Shown piece after piece: positions 16,512-25,616 of a stretch of DNA of 47,069 bases (position 1 is its first letter; each line of letters opens with the position of its first letter). The notes below the pieces were generated by a model that was given only the letters and a program-made list of their open reading frames with translations, was not told the origin of the DNA and did not search any database. Where the stretch lies: contig RDNZ01000022.1 of assembly GCA_011364905.1 (NCBI GenBank), forward strand, positions 1 to 47,069. Reading direction: 5' to 3'. This DNA comes from Candidatus Thorarchaeota archaeon (GTDB lineage: Archaea; Asgardarchaeota; Thorarchaeia; Thorarchaeales; Thorarchaeaceae). Both the position numbers and the translations under genes were made by a program.

Positions 16512-18170
16512 TTATTCGGGCAAATGCATGTATTTCAGATACGTTAGAATCTCATAGAAGTACTTGCCACCAAAGATTCCGCTTGTTTTCAACCCTCCCA
16601 GATGCGGATAGTAGTCATCAAAGTGGAGATGGTCCGTGTTTACAGCGATTCCGGGTGCCTCGATCTCATCGAAGAATCGTTGCCAAATTTCAGGGTCATC
16701 ACTATAGACAGATGTCCGAAGACCATAGGGCGTGTTGTTTGCCTGTCTGATGGCGTCCTCAAAGGATTTAATCCTCATTACCGGCAGAACTGGTCCAAAG
16801 GTTTCATGATACCACATCCTGCAGTCTAGCGGAACATCACTGAGGATTGTAGGCTTGTAGAATAAACCCGATTCATCACGTTCTTCGTAAGCATTGAGAC
16901 GATATCCTCCAGTTTCAAGCGTTGCGTCTCTGCTTAGAGCTTCGTGAATCATGTCAATATTCTGGTAGAGTGCTCGAGCACCAAGTATGGGGAGGTCCGT
17001 TTCAGGCTCAGCCGGAAGGCCGACCTTGAGTTTCTGGCTCTTTTCCACCAAGGCAGTAATGAAATCATCATAGATCGATTCGTGTAGAAACAGTCTCTTC
17101 GCTGCCAAGCATATCTGTCCTGAGCCGAAAAATCGAGCGCGAGTGACAAAATCTGCCGCTTTATCTATGTCCACATCTTTCCATACTAGACTTGCACCAC
17201 TACCAGCCAACTCTGGAATGAAGTGCAGGCCTCTTTGCACAGCTTGAGCCATCAGTTTTAGTCCAATGTCCGAATCACCATAGTAGACCATCGCATTCAA
17301 TGGTGAATCATTTACCATATACTGTGCAATGCTCCGTGCAGGTCCGATGACTGATTGAAATGCACTCAGCGGAAAATCGAGCTCAGCCATTGCCTCTGTT
17401 AGGACATATGCTAATTCCATGTTTGTGAGTGGCATCTTTGACGGAGTTCTAGTGACTGTTGCATTCCCTGCCCAGTAGCTGGAAATGATTGCCATCCCCC
17501 CTAAACCGATTGCTGCATTGTAGGGAGGAAAAATGCCGACAGCACCAAATGGATAGCGACTCAAGACGGTGCGTTCACCTTTCGTTGAACAAGGAATATC
17601 TCTAGCCTCCAATTTGGAACTAGCAAAATCAATGTGGTCTTTGTATAATGTGTTGAATACTCCTTTTGTCTGCCAGTCGAACAACTTTATTGGTGTGCCT
17701 TCTGCAACTCCAATCTCCTTGAAGTCATCATAGTGTTTCCAGAGAACTTGCCCCACTTTGATTAGGCTCTCGGCACGTTCTTTGAGCGTGAGACCCTTCG
17801 CTTTTTTATGGTACTCCTTGTGCATCAAATGTCTAATTGAGTGTGCCTCTTCACATGCCTCAGCTGCTTCTTTGACCCCACCCAGAGCATATTCTGCGAA
17901 CATCAGCTCCTGAATTTCATCCTTTGTTGCCTCTGGATATCCGTGAACCTTGATGTAGTCCTTCAGTAATCGAACTTCTGGAACTCTACCCGGTATTTGA
18001 TTCGGGAGATGACGTGCTACGAATCTGCTTAGCGATCCCTGTTCTCTGAGAGCCATTGCGAATAGAAGACGAGGATCCCCAATTGCCTTGTTCATATCTG
18101 GAAAGAAACTAGTTTTCCCTTGGGTCGGTTTTGATATCTCGCCCTTGATGAGGTGGCCAAAGAAACGCAT
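16512..18170 (-). CDS. Aldehyde dehydrogenase with long N-terminal extension
   Basis: Oxidises an aldehyde to acid (or acyl-CoA) with NAD(P). 552 residues against about 480 for typical members. Catalytic C354 lies in GSGQICLAAKR and general-base E320 in PELAGSGASLV; IFPPYNAAIGLGG is the cofactor-binding segment and YHETFGPVLPV the C-terminal signature. The first 100 or so residues are extra and basic to helical, with no signal peptide. It is divergent from the acyl-CoA dehydrogenase fusion across 134 bases, so the two may be co-regulated. Substrate unknown; fatty or short aldehydes would suit the neighbourhood. Confidence 0.9.
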   Translation of the reverse strand: MRFFGHLIKGEISKPTQGKTSFFPDMNKAIGDPRLLFAMALREQGSLSRFVARHLPNQIPGRVPEVRLLKDYIKVHGYPEATKDEIQELMFAEYALGGVKEAAEACEEAHSIRHLMHKEYHKKAKGLTLKERAESLIKVGQVLWKHYDDFKEIGVAEGTPIKLFDWQTKGVFNTLYKDHIDFASSKLEARDIPCSTKGERTVLSRYPFGAVGIFPPYNAAIGLGGMAIISSYWAGNATVTRTPSKMPLTNMELAYVLTEAMAELDFPLSAFQSVIGPARSIAQYMVNDSPLNAMVYYGDSDIGLKLMAQAVQRGLHFIPELAGSGASLVWKDVDIDKAADFVTRARFFGSGQICLAAKRLFLHESIYDDFITALVEKSQKLKVGLPAEPETDLPILGARALYQNIDMIHEALSRDATLETGGYRLNAYEERDESGLFYKPTILSDVPLDCRMWYHETFGPVLPVMRIKSFEDAIRQANNTPYGLRTSVYSDDPEIWQRFFDEIEAPGIAVNTDHLHFDDYYPHLGGLKTSGIFGGKYFYEILTYLKYMHLPE

Positions 18171-18304
18171 TTGACATTTGATTCTCCTTTTTGTGAATAT
18201 GAGAGTGATTGTAGCAACACTTGGTCGGCCATGAGAGGAGATTTAAGCGCTTCTAATCTGGGTTTGGCCATCCTAAGAATCGGCTTTCCCTTCAGGTGTT
18301 GTCA

Positions 18305-20335
18305 ATGACGAAGATGAACGATGAAGAACTGCTTTATACAAAGGACGAGCTCCAATTTCGCTCAAAGGTACGAGAATGGATCCAAAAAGAACTTGCATCT
18401 ATTGCTGATAATATTACAGATCCAGAATTTGATTACCGTGGCTATTTTAAGAAGCTTGGAGACTATGGTCTCTCCGGATTACTCATACCCAAGAAGTATG
18501 GAGGTTCTGAAAGACCCTTCATGTACCAACTCATTGCTGGAGAAGAGCTCTCAGCTGTCTGTCCATCCGCAACGATGATGTTTGGAGCGAGTTGCACGCT
18601 TTCTGCGATTCCCATCCTCCGTTTTGGAACTGAAGAACAAAAACAGAAGTATCTTGTTCCCCTTGCGAAAGGAGAAAAAATAGGGTCTCTTGCCATTACT
18701 GAACCAAAAGTGGGCAGTGACACAGCTGGCATGGTGACAAATGCAAAATGGGATGATAACGAGGAATGCTGGATTCTTAATGGAGAGAAGAGGTACATAT
18801 CAAATGGGAGTATTGCTGACCAGATTGTTGTCTTTGCAATCACCGATTCAACTGTTGACAGTAAGAGCGGCATGTCGGCATTCATTATTGAAACCAGTTG
18901 GGAGGGTTTCAAGGTCGAGAAAGACTTTGACTTGATGGGCCGAGAAGGAGTTCGAGTATCTCATATCTCTTTCAACAATTTGAAAGTACCAAAGGATAAT
19001 CTTCTTGGAAAGGAGAATCAGGGCTTTCTTATTCTCATGAATGAGTTGGATTCGGAACGCGTGGGAATAGCTGCAGAGGCACTTGGCTGTATGAGGACAC
19101 CTTTCGAGATTGCAGTTCAATACTCTCAGGAACGTGAGCAATTTGGGGTTCCCATTTCTCGTTTTGAGGGTGTTTCTTTCAAGATTGCTGATATGGCTAT
19201 GAAGATGCGAGCTGCCCGTTTGCTCTTGATTTCGGCTGCTAGAATGATTCAACACGATATTCCATGCACAAAGGAGGCCACAATAGCTAAACTGTATGCA
19301 AGTGAAGTTTCCGTAGAATGTTGCGACCTAGCAATCCAGATATGTGGTGGTGCGGGATATGTGAAGGACTACTATCCATTGGAGCGGTTTTATAGAGATG
19401 CTAGGTTGGGAACAATTGGCGGTGGTACGTCAGAGGTTCTTAGATATTTGATTCAAAGAGAGGTTTACATTGAGAGTCGGCGTGGTTCCGATTCTGAGAT
19501 TCTATCTGATGTTGAGAATTTGGATTTCAACTCAATGATGGCTGCTATTCCGAACGGATTTCGGCCCGATCGTGCAGAGGGTGTTTCTGCAGTAATCAGT
19601 TTCTCCTTCGATAACTCTGATTCATGGTCGCTCAGGATAGAGAATCAAACATGCACCATCGAAAAGGGGCGTACCGATGATCCGAACATGACAGTAAGGA
19701 CAGACTCATCGACATGGAGAGATATTCTTCTTGGTAAACTTGATGCAATGCAGGCTATGATGACAGAAAAAGTGGTAATCGATACCGACGATATGGAGCT
19801 TCTCATGAAATTCGCTAGAATGTTCAGATTCACTCCGGAAATGCTTCAAGGTATATCAAGCTCCAGCGAACATACCAAGGACAACCAAGAAGCATCAAAA
19901 CCAGCTAAATTCAAACTTGGTAAGAGTCTGGATGAGATAGAGATAGGGGAAAAAGCTGAATCAACAATGGTTGTTTCAGATGAACACATTAGGCTCTACG
20001 CTCAGATGTCCGGAGACTATAATGCACTTCATATGGATGACGAATATGCGGCCACTACGATTTTTGGTAGGCGAATAGCTCATGGTCCCATAGGCGGAGC
20101 ACTTGTTGCTCGTGTAATTGGGACACAACTACCAGGTCTCGGAACACTTGCTTTCAACATGAAAGTGAACTTCAAAGCTCCTGTCTATCCTGGCGATGAG
20201 ATTAGAGCAGTCGTTGAAGTGACTGAAAAAGAACCTGAGAATAACTTATGCCGCTTAAAGTTCGATGTTTACAATGAGGATGGAATCGTTGTAATGGATG
20301 GATACGCTAATGTCATGCCCCCTCTCAAGGATTGA
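18305..20335 (+). CDS. Acyl-CoA dehydrogenase - SCP2 - MaoC hydratase fusion
   Basis: 676 residues in three modules. About 1-388: acyl-CoA dehydrogenase, with SLAITEPKVGSDTAG, YSQEREQFGVPIS and CGGAGYVKDYYPLERFYRD. The position of the classical YEGT catalytic Glu reads IGGGTSEV, so the base must come from elsewhere, as in LCAD-type members. About 400-510: SCP2-like lipid/acyl-carrier domain. About 535-676: MaoC hotdog hydratase with SGDYNALH, retaining the catalytic Asp and His, and FGRRIAHG. It could turn acyl-CoA into enoyl-CoA and then 3-hydroxyacyl-CoA. ATG 18305 has AGGTG 6 bases upstream. Peroxisomal MFE-2 also joins MaoC to SCP2, but with a different first module. Confidence 0.9.
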   Translation: MTKMNDEELLYTKDELQFRSKVREWIQKELASIADNITDPEFDYRGYFKKLGDYGLSGLLIPKKYGGSERPFMYQLIAGEELSAVCPSATMMFGASCTLSAIPILRFGTEEQKQKYLVPLAKGEKIGSLAITEPKVGSDTAGMVTNAKWDDNEECWILNGEKRYISNGSIADQIVVFAITDSTVDSKSGMSAFIIETSWEGFKVEKDFDLMGREGVRVSHISFNNLKVPKDNLLGKENQGFLILMNELDSERVGIAAEALGCMRTPFEIAVQYSQEREQFGVPISRFEGVSFKIADMAMKMRAARLLLISAARMIQHDIPCTKEATIAKLYASEVSVECCDLAIQICGGAGYVKDYYPLERFYRDARLGTIGGGTSEVLRYLIQREVYIESRRGSDSEILSDVENLDFNSMMAAIPNGFRPDRAEGVSAVISFSFDNSDSWSLRIENQTCTIEKGRTDDPNMTVRTDSSTWRDILLGKLDAMQAMMTEKVVIDTDDMELLMKFARMFRFTPEMLQGISSSSEHTKDNQEASKPAKFKLGKSLDEIEIGEKAESTMVVSDEHIRLYAQMSGDYNALHMDDEYAATTIFGRRIAHGPIGGALVARVIGTQLPGLGTLAFNMKVNFKAPVYPGDEIRAVVEVTEKEPENNLCRLKFDVYNEDGIVVMDGYANVMPPLKD

Positions 20336-20368
20336 ACAACAAGATTCAACAGGTTAGCGCCCACCAAC

Positions 20369-21691
20369 ATGTCTGTCATGAATCAAGAGAAATCTGCAAG
20401 AGATAATGCCCTTAAGGTCTTAAACAACTACGACAAAGCCTCGACCTCAATAAAGGCTGTTCTTCGCGATATGCAAACCGCATCTGCAGACTATTCCGAT
20501 TCGTTCCTCCATACACATGCTCTGGCAATGTCAGTTGTAAGATTCAGAAACACGATTGACTTTTTGATTTCCAAATCGTTGACAAAACAAGCTCTACAAA
20601 ACCTCAGTATTCGAGACCATAACTTACTCCGTCTTGCCATCTATGAGGCCAAGTTTCTCCATGCAGATGCAAATGACTTGCTTTCCTTCTATCCTGAAAT
20701 CGAGTCACAATTCCTAGACGAGTTTGTACAGGCTACTAATTTTGATTGGGAGTCAGCCATAGAAAAGATGCCTTTGGTTAATAGTCTGAGCCTGAAGTAT
20801 TCGTATCCCACCTTTCTTGTGAAAACTTTGCTTGACAATCTTGGTAGAGATGAAACCATAGAACTACTGACAACGGATACTCATACTCGAGCATACTACA
20901 TACGCCCCAATCGGCTCTACAAAGATTACGAAACAGTGCTAGACGAGCTCACCAATGTCAAGTTGATACAGGACCCTAATGTGCCAGATGTCTATAGAGT
21001 CATTGAGGGCATTGACTCAATATTTGGTACTCAGGCTTTCAAAGACGGGCGTCTAATTGTACAGGACAAAGCTAGTGTGCTCACCGTGAATGTTCTTGAT
21101 CCCCAGCCTGGTCAGAGGATTTGGGACGCATGCGCAGCCCCCGGTATGAAAACCCAGTTCATTGTTGAGAAAATGCAGGGTATAGGGCACATAACCGCTA
21201 GTGATGTCTATGAGGACCGAGTGAAAACAGCCGTTGGACTTTCAAAAAAGTTCGGAGCGACTCAGATAGAATGGGCTTGCTCGGATGCGACTAAACCTTC
21301 AGTGCATGATGCTGACAAAATTCTGATTGATGCACCGTGCACATCCACAGGTGTCTTGCAAGCCTATCCATCATTCAAATGGCGATTGAACAAGGAAACA
21401 CTCTTTGCGTTGATGACTGTACAGAACAAAATCCTTGATGCTGTTTTGTCTGACTATGCAGATAAACCAGGCACAGAGGTTGTATTCTCAACCTGTTCAA
21501 TTTTGCCTCATGAAGGTGAATCTCAAATCGATTCGGCATTGAAACGACACAATGTAGAGCTTCTGCAACCATCGGATTATGGGGACCAGGGCTATCCTGG
21601 ATTTGATTGCTCAGCAATGGTTACACGTCTTTTTCCACATAAACACGAATCAAGTGGTTTCTTTATAGCCCGGTTGAGAATCAAGCACTGA
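20369..21691 (+). CDS. RsmB/NOP2/Sun-type RNA m5C methyltransferase with NusB-like N-domain
   Basis: 440 residues. An N-terminal all-helical NusB-like domain (about 5-150; ARDNALKVLNNY) precedes the Rossmann methyltransferase. The SAM-binding motif is WDACAAPGMKTQFI, motif IV is DAPCTSTGV with the PC cysteine, and motif VI is FSTCSILPHEGE with the TC nucleophile. Both catalytic cysteines are present, so cytosine-5 methylation of rRNA or tRNA is expected. The NusB-like domain is typical of the bacterial RsmB subgroup; archaeal members are usually shorter. It converges on the next gene with an 11-base overlap. Confidence 0.9.
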   Translation: MSVMNQEKSARDNALKVLNNYDKASTSIKAVLRDMQTASADYSDSFLHTHALAMSVVRFRNTIDFLISKSLTKQALQNLSIRDHNLLRLAIYEAKFLHADANDLLSFYPEIESQFLDEFVQATNFDWESAIEKMPLVNSLSLKYSYPTFLVKTLLDNLGRDETIELLTTDTHTRAYYIRPNRLYKDYETVLDELTNVKLIQDPNVPDVYRVIEGIDSIFGTQAFKDGRLIVQDKASVLTVNVLDPQPGQRIWDACAAPGMKTQFIVEKMQGIGHITASDVYEDRVKTAVGLSKKFGATQIEWACSDATKPSVHDADKILIDAPCTSTGVLQAYPSFKWRLNKETLFALMTVQNKILDAVLSDYADKPGTEVVFSTCSILPHEGESQIDSALKRHNVELLQPSDYGDQGYPGFDCSAMVTRLFPHKHESSGFFIARLRIKH

Positions 21692-22685
21692 TATTTCTCT
21701 CAACTGATTCCATTACCCGGCGGGCGAATTCTCGGTCATCTTTGAAAGACCAGGGGATCTCTAGGAAAAGTTTGTTCGCAGTTATCATCAAATTCTGGTC
21801 CCGGTTGACTAACACCTTGAAAATCAGTTTTGTCCATCCAAAACATGGATGTTCTTGAAATGTCTGAGTTTCCCCCGATTGCGCAGCTGTTTTTGTTAAA
21901 TACGCAATCCCGTCTTTGGCATTTCCTAACATTAAATCTGCTAAGGCCGCCATGCAAGCTAGCGTGACTGCATTCTTGATCATGCCTGACTTGATATAGG
22001 ATGCGGCCCCGTCCTTATACTCTTGCGCTTTCTTTGTATAGAGCGACCTACCATGACTGATTATTAGGTCTCTTGACTCCTCTTTCGGATTTGCTTTTTT
22101 GAGCGTAACACCTCCGAGGACAGCAGCTTTAATCTCAGCCTGCATTTCGGTGGTAGGACTTTGCTTTGCCACCTCTTCAATCTTTGTGACTATTGCATCT
22201 CCTGCTTTCATGAGCGACTGTTTGATCTCACTATCATTCAATGCTGGGTCTTTGGTGGCAATGCCCTCTTCATAGACCTCTCGCGCAGCGCGAAACAAAT
22301 CGTATGCCTTCTCGTACAAGTCGTTCTTATTGGCAAAGTTAATCGCTTTGATGTACGCCTGCAGTGCATTGTCCGTTTCGCCAAGATTCTCAAATTGTGA
22401 TGCAGATTCGATCAACCAGGGGAATGCGTCAGTACTGTTCGAATCAAGGGCATCTTGCCCTCTCGCAAGAGAACTATATGCGTCGATACATATTGTAGAT
22501 CGTTCGGGCACTTCGCACTTTGCTTTCACTTCTTGTTCTGGTAGCTTCAAGCCTCTTAGCCTACAATAGAGTGTCTCGTCCTCCTTTGTTCCAAGCCAAG
22601 TGCATTTGCCTTCCGCTGCCAAGCAGTTTTCACGTCCAACTTGTCTATCTGATGATGTTACTTGAATGTTAAAAAACCAACCCAC
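21681..22685 (-). CDS. Helical-repeat protein with N-terminal Cys cluster (possibly SNAP-like)
   Basis: 334 residues from GTG 22685; the start is uncertain because no good SD is visible. The N-terminal 70 residues hold five Cys (C20, C27, C41, C56, C67 region) that could bind a metal or form disulfides. The rest is repeated amphipathic helix pairs such as AYIKAINFANKNDLYEKAYD and LFRAAREVYEEG, resembling TPR or alpha-SNAP-type repeats. Asgard genomes are known to contain SNAP-like proteins, so that is a possibility, but I cannot confirm it. Divergent from the PDCD5 gene. Confidence 0.6.
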   Translation of the reverse strand: MGWFFNIQVTSSDRQVGRENCLAAEGKCTWLGTKEDETLYCRLRGLKLPEQEVKAKCEVPERSTICIDAYSSLARGQDALDSNSTDAFPWLIESASQFENLGETDNALQAYIKAINFANKNDLYEKAYDLFRAAREVYEEGIATKDPALNDSEIKQSLMKAGDAIVTKIEEVAKQSPTTEMQAEIKAAVLGGVTLKKANPKEESRDLIISHGRSLYTKKAQEYKDGAASYIKSGMIKNAVTLACMAALADLMLGNAKDGIAYLTKTAAQSGETQTFQEHPCFGWTKLIFKVLVNRDQNLMITANKLFLEIPWSFKDDREFARRVMESVERNISA

Positions 22686-22741
22686 GCTGTATCGTTATCT
22701 TTAACTGCATCCAGAAAAGGCAAAACAACGAGGAGTTTACG

Positions 22742-23149
22742 CTGAATGATGACGACACAGAGCTCGCCATGATAAGACGAAAGAAAATGGCGGAGCTTGT
22801 GGCTCGAGAGAAAAAGATGCAAGAACAGAAGGAACAAATGGAGAAGAGTGAAGTTGAGCGGGCCAAGCTTCTTCAAAGATTCCTCGACTCTGAAGCTCAA
22901 AAATATCTCTCATCCCTCAAGCAGAAGGAATCACCTATTGGGAAACGTGTAGAGGATATCCTTCTCTATCTAATTGTTTACAGGGGATTGCGTCAAACGA
23001 TTACTCAACTTGATGTACGATATGTGGAGCGTCAGGTAAAGGGTGAAGGTCCTAAAATTCGTGTGCAACGTGATGGAGAAACTTCAGACTTCGGTTCATA
23101 TGTTAGGGAAGCCATTAAAGATAGTTCAGACGAATCTGGCAAAGATTAA
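22742..23149 (+). CDS. PDCD5-family DNA-binding protein, apparent CTG start
   Basis: The recognisable N-terminus of archaeal PDCD5 (acidic DDDTELAMIRRKKMAEL) extends upstream of the first in-frame ATG (22769). No ATG, GTG or TTG is found in the frame further upstream, but CTG 22742-22744 lies 6 bases after GAGGAG (22730-22735), giving 135 residues. The protein has a charged N-terminal helix, then a core with LLQRFLDSEAQKYLSSLKQK and the three-helix bundle (KRVEDILLYLIVYRGLRQTI), and a disordered acidic tail. PDCD5 family members bind DNA in archaea. Starting at ATG 22769 would remove the conserved acidic N-terminus. Confidence 0.82.
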   Translation: MNDDDTELAMIRRKKMAELVAREKKMQEQKEQMEKSEVERAKLLQRFLDSEAQKYLSSLKQKESPIGKRVEDILLYLIVYRGLRQTITQLDVRYVERQVKGEGPKIRVQRDGETSDFGSYVREAIKDSSDESGKD

Positions 23150-23277
23150 ACCATTGTACCTTCCCCGGTGACGAAGTCCTTCATTGATATCGTCTGACAT
23201 GATGATCCATATTTGAGGTCCATATCCATCGATAATTAAATGGGAGTTGCTCGGAAGGCAATTAGGAGTTTCCAACC

Positions 23278-24033
23278 TTGATACTCTTCGACGCACATAC
23301 ACACATAGATATGAATCAGTTCAAGAACGACCGAGAACAGGTCATTCAACGTGCAAAGAATATTGGTCTTATTGGAATGGTGACCAGCTCAATTGGTACG
23401 GCCTCATTCCGCAGGACATTGGGGATTGTCAAGAAACACCGTGGTTTTATTCATCATTCAGCAGGTTGTGGAGTGTCACAGCTGACACCAGATGAAGCGG
23501 AAAAGATAGTGGTTCTGACGAGAAAGTATTCAGATGAAATTGTTGCTGTCGGAGAGGTGGGTTTGGATTACTACTGGGTAAAGGACTTACAAGCTCGCAA
23601 AAATCAAGAACCCCTTTTTCAAAGATTTATCGATCTCGCAAACGAGCTAAATCTGCCCATTGTTATTCATTCCCGAAAAGCTGAAGCAGAAGCAACTGAG
23701 TTACTTGAGAGGAGTTTCACGGGAGATGTTCTGATGCATTGTTTTGATGGACCTCCAGAGGTTGCAAAGAGAGTTGCTGACAATGGGTGGTGCATCACTC
23801 TTCCATCTAACTTCGGGAAGTATAGAAATCGACGAGCTGCTGCTAGTATTGTACCTTTGGGCCAGATCCTTCTGGAAACTGATGGTCCGTATCTTTCACC
23901 GACACCTGATAGAAACGAACCCGCAAACACTCTTTATGGTGCAGAAACTCTAAGCAAGCTGTTAGACCTTCCAGTTGATGATATCGGCGATGCCACAACC
24001 CGGAATGCTCTCCGTTTCTATAGGCTGCAATAG
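23278..24033 (+). CDS. TatD-family metal-dependent DNase/hydrolase
   Basis: 251 residues starting at TTG 23278, with AGGAG at 23265-23269 upstream. Metal ligands are visible in order: DAHTHID (HxH), EVGLDYYW (Glu), PIVIHSRKAEAE (His), LMHCFDG (His) and LETDGPYLSP (Asp). TatD enzymes are Mg/Zn-dependent 3'-5' exonucleases of the amidohydrolase superfamily. Length is usual. A TATA-like ATAATTAAAT lies near 23231-23240. Confidence 0.9.
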   Translation: MILFDAHTHIDMNQFKNDREQVIQRAKNIGLIGMVTSSIGTASFRRTLGIVKKHRGFIHHSAGCGVSQLTPDEAEKIVVLTRKYSDEIVAVGEVGLDYYWVKDLQARKNQEPLFQRFIDLANELNLPIVIHSRKAEAEATELLERSFTGDVLMHCFDGPPEVAKRVADNGWCITLPSNFGKYRNRRAAASIVPLGQILLETDGPYLSPTPDRNEPANTLYGAETLSKLLDLPVDDIGDATTRNALRFYRLQ

Positions 24034-24078
24034 TCCCTGACCCAAAGTACCAAATGGATTTATTGTCTAACACTAATT

Positions 24079-24870
24079 ATGTATACTCGCCGGTTCATGA
24101 ATGTCGAAGCGAAGTCTCTAAAATCCCCAATAGGCATAGTTGGTTTGCCTGGTATTGCCAATGTTGGCCGTATTGCCATTCAAACGCTAAATGCAGTTCT
24201 TGACGCTCGGCATGTAGTGGATTTCTACAGCAGCGATTTTCCGCCTCGAGTTTTGGTCAGTAAAGGGATATCCCATGTGCCAAAGTCATCAATTCATCTC
24301 TATCGTGCAGCACCAGATGAACCTCATGATCTCCTCATATTGACTGCAGATTTTCAACCGGCTTCTGGTAATGGTGTATTCGAGTATGCGGATTATGTTG
24401 CTGGCGAGTTTTCAAACCTAGGAGTAAAAGAAATGTTTTCATTGGCGGCTTACGAACAAGGCTATCAGGAGTATTTCGAATCGTTTCCCTCTCCTCCCAG
24501 AGTATACATCTCTGCAAGTTCTCAAGCACTCTTGGATAAACTCTCAAAAACTGATGGGATGGTCGTGACCGATGAAGGTGTTGTTGTCGGCGCAAACGGC
24601 GTAATCCCGAACTGGGCAGCTTCACTCTATAATATGGAAGGTGCATGTCTTTTAGGAGAAACCATAGGCGTTATCAAAGCTGACTATCGGGCCGCACGAA
24701 TACTTCTCGAGAAAATAGCAGACTTTGTAGGCATTAAGGCGCATTTCGATATAATTGACACAGAAATCGAAAAAGTTGTTGAATTCATAAAATGGGCTAT
24801 GGATGAAATTGCTCAGAAAGGACCTCCCCCGAACACTGAAGCAAGCCCGTCTGACCGTTACATTGGTTAA
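24079..24870 (+). CDS. PAC2-family (proteasome assembly chaperone) protein
   Basis: 263 residues. The family's hallmark start GIVGLPGIANVGRIAIQTL lies at about 18-36, followed by VVDFYSSDFPPRVLV and, later, GANGVIPNWAA and CLLGETIG. Archaeal PAC2 proteins are related to eukaryotic Pac2 and bind proteasome alpha-subunit termini, though not all members have a tested role. ATG 24079 may be close to leaderless (TATA-like TTTATTG about 20 bases before); ATG 24097 is the alternative start. Confidence 0.88.
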   Translation: MYTRRFMNVEAKSLKSPIGIVGLPGIANVGRIAIQTLNAVLDARHVVDFYSSDFPPRVLVSKGISHVPKSSIHLYRAAPDEPHDLLILTADFQPASGNGVFEYADYVAGEFSNLGVKEMFSLAAYEQGYQEYFESFPSPPRVYISASSQALLDKLSKTDGMVVTDEGVVVGANGVIPNWAASLYNMEGACLLGETIGVIKADYRAARILLEKIADFVGIKAHFDIIDTEIEKVVEFIKWAMDEIAQKGPPPNTEASPSDRYIG

Positions 24871-24871
24871 A

Positions 24872-25063
24872 TCACTCAACAAGTTCAGGGTGCAAAATAT
24901 CAGTTATCCAAGCTTGGCTGTCGAGGTTTATGTAGAAGTAATGGTCTTCGTGTTTGACCTTCACAGTGAACGGAAATCTGTCCGCTTTGTCGATCACATC
25001 AGGAGGAACTATCAAAACTGTTCTTTTGGAACAGATCGGGCACTTGGCATATCTTTCGAACAT
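24872..25063 (-). CDS. Small CPxC-containing protein, 63 aa
   Basis: 63 residues. KCPICSKRTVLIVPPD near the N-terminus provides one CxxC knuckle; no second Cys pair follows, so zinc binding would need a dimer or other ligands. The rest is beta-rich (FPFTVKVKHEDHYFYINLD). I do not recognise a named family, but the sequence is well composed, has AGGATGGA before the ATG and follows the 134-residue gene by 12 bases on the same strand, so the two are probably a unit. Confidence 0.65.
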   Translation of the reverse strand: MFERYAKCPICSKRTVLIVPPDVIDKADRFPFTVKVKHEDHYFYINLDSQAWITDILHPELVE

Positions 25064-25075
25064 TTTTCGTCCATC

Positions 25076-25480
25076 CTATATTACTGAGGAGTCATCACTA
25101 AGGACAATTGAGGCATTATGCAACGCTGGACTCTCGAGAGATTCAGTGAAGATCTGAATAAGGCTCTCTGAACTTCTTTCAGCGAGTGTGTTTGAGTTAA
25201 CTGCAACAATGCGCAAGTTTTCATAGACTCCAGATTCAGCAAGAAACTTCGCTTGCATACCATCTATTGAGAGCTCAAGGATGAGAAACTTCGCAAAGTC
25301 TTTAAACTCATTCTTAGGGCCTCTAAGTTTGCCAGATATTCGTGTGATTTTGTCGCTCTCAGCAATGGTGTTAAGCAAGTATTTGCGTATAATTTGATTA
25401 CCAACTTTTCGACGGATATCTATGAATTCCTCTGCTTCTGAATCTGACCTCTGCAATGTCCAAGTTTGTCCAGACTGCAT
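25076..25480 (-). CDS. Hypothetical protein, 134 aa
   Basis: No family recognised. The N-terminal half is charged and helical (SEAEEFIDIRRKVGNQIIRK); the second half alternates strands and helices (FAKFLILELSIDGMQAKFLA, LRIVAVNSNTLAERSS), which could be a small alpha/beta domain of the roadblock or longin type. It is followed 12 bases later by the CPxC protein on the same strand and transcribed away from the membrane-protein gene at 25617. Confidence 0.6.
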   Translation of the reverse strand: MQSGQTWTLQRSDSEAEEFIDIRRKVGNQIIRKYLLNTIAESDKITRISGKLRGPKNEFKDFAKFLILELSIDGMQAKFLAESGVYENLRIVAVNSNTLAERSSESLIQIFTESLESPALHNASIVLSDDSSVI

Positions 25481-25562
25481 CTAAAGCCAAGTGACTAGAG
25501 ATTTCTAGAGAATATAGACGTTATCTAGGTGTACTAAAGACATTTTACCCGCTCGGAATATC

Positions 25563-25573
25563 TTTATTTATTA
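25563..25573 (+). promoter_or_regulatory. TATA box of the seven-helix membrane protein gene
   Basis: TTTATTTATTA at 25563-25573 is a strong archaeal TATA-type element. Transcription would start near 25597, leaving a short leader with GGAG at 25606-25609, 7 bases before ATG 25617. Confidence 0.5.
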
Positions 25574-25616
25574 GCGCGCAGTCCTTGGTTCAGAAGGATT
25601 AGGACGGAGTCAAAGA

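Noticed and set aside
24803..25157. Plus-strand open frames opposite the small minus-strand genes
   Set aside because: Their translations have no domain-like pattern, and the minus-strand frames have SD sites and the CPxC motif.
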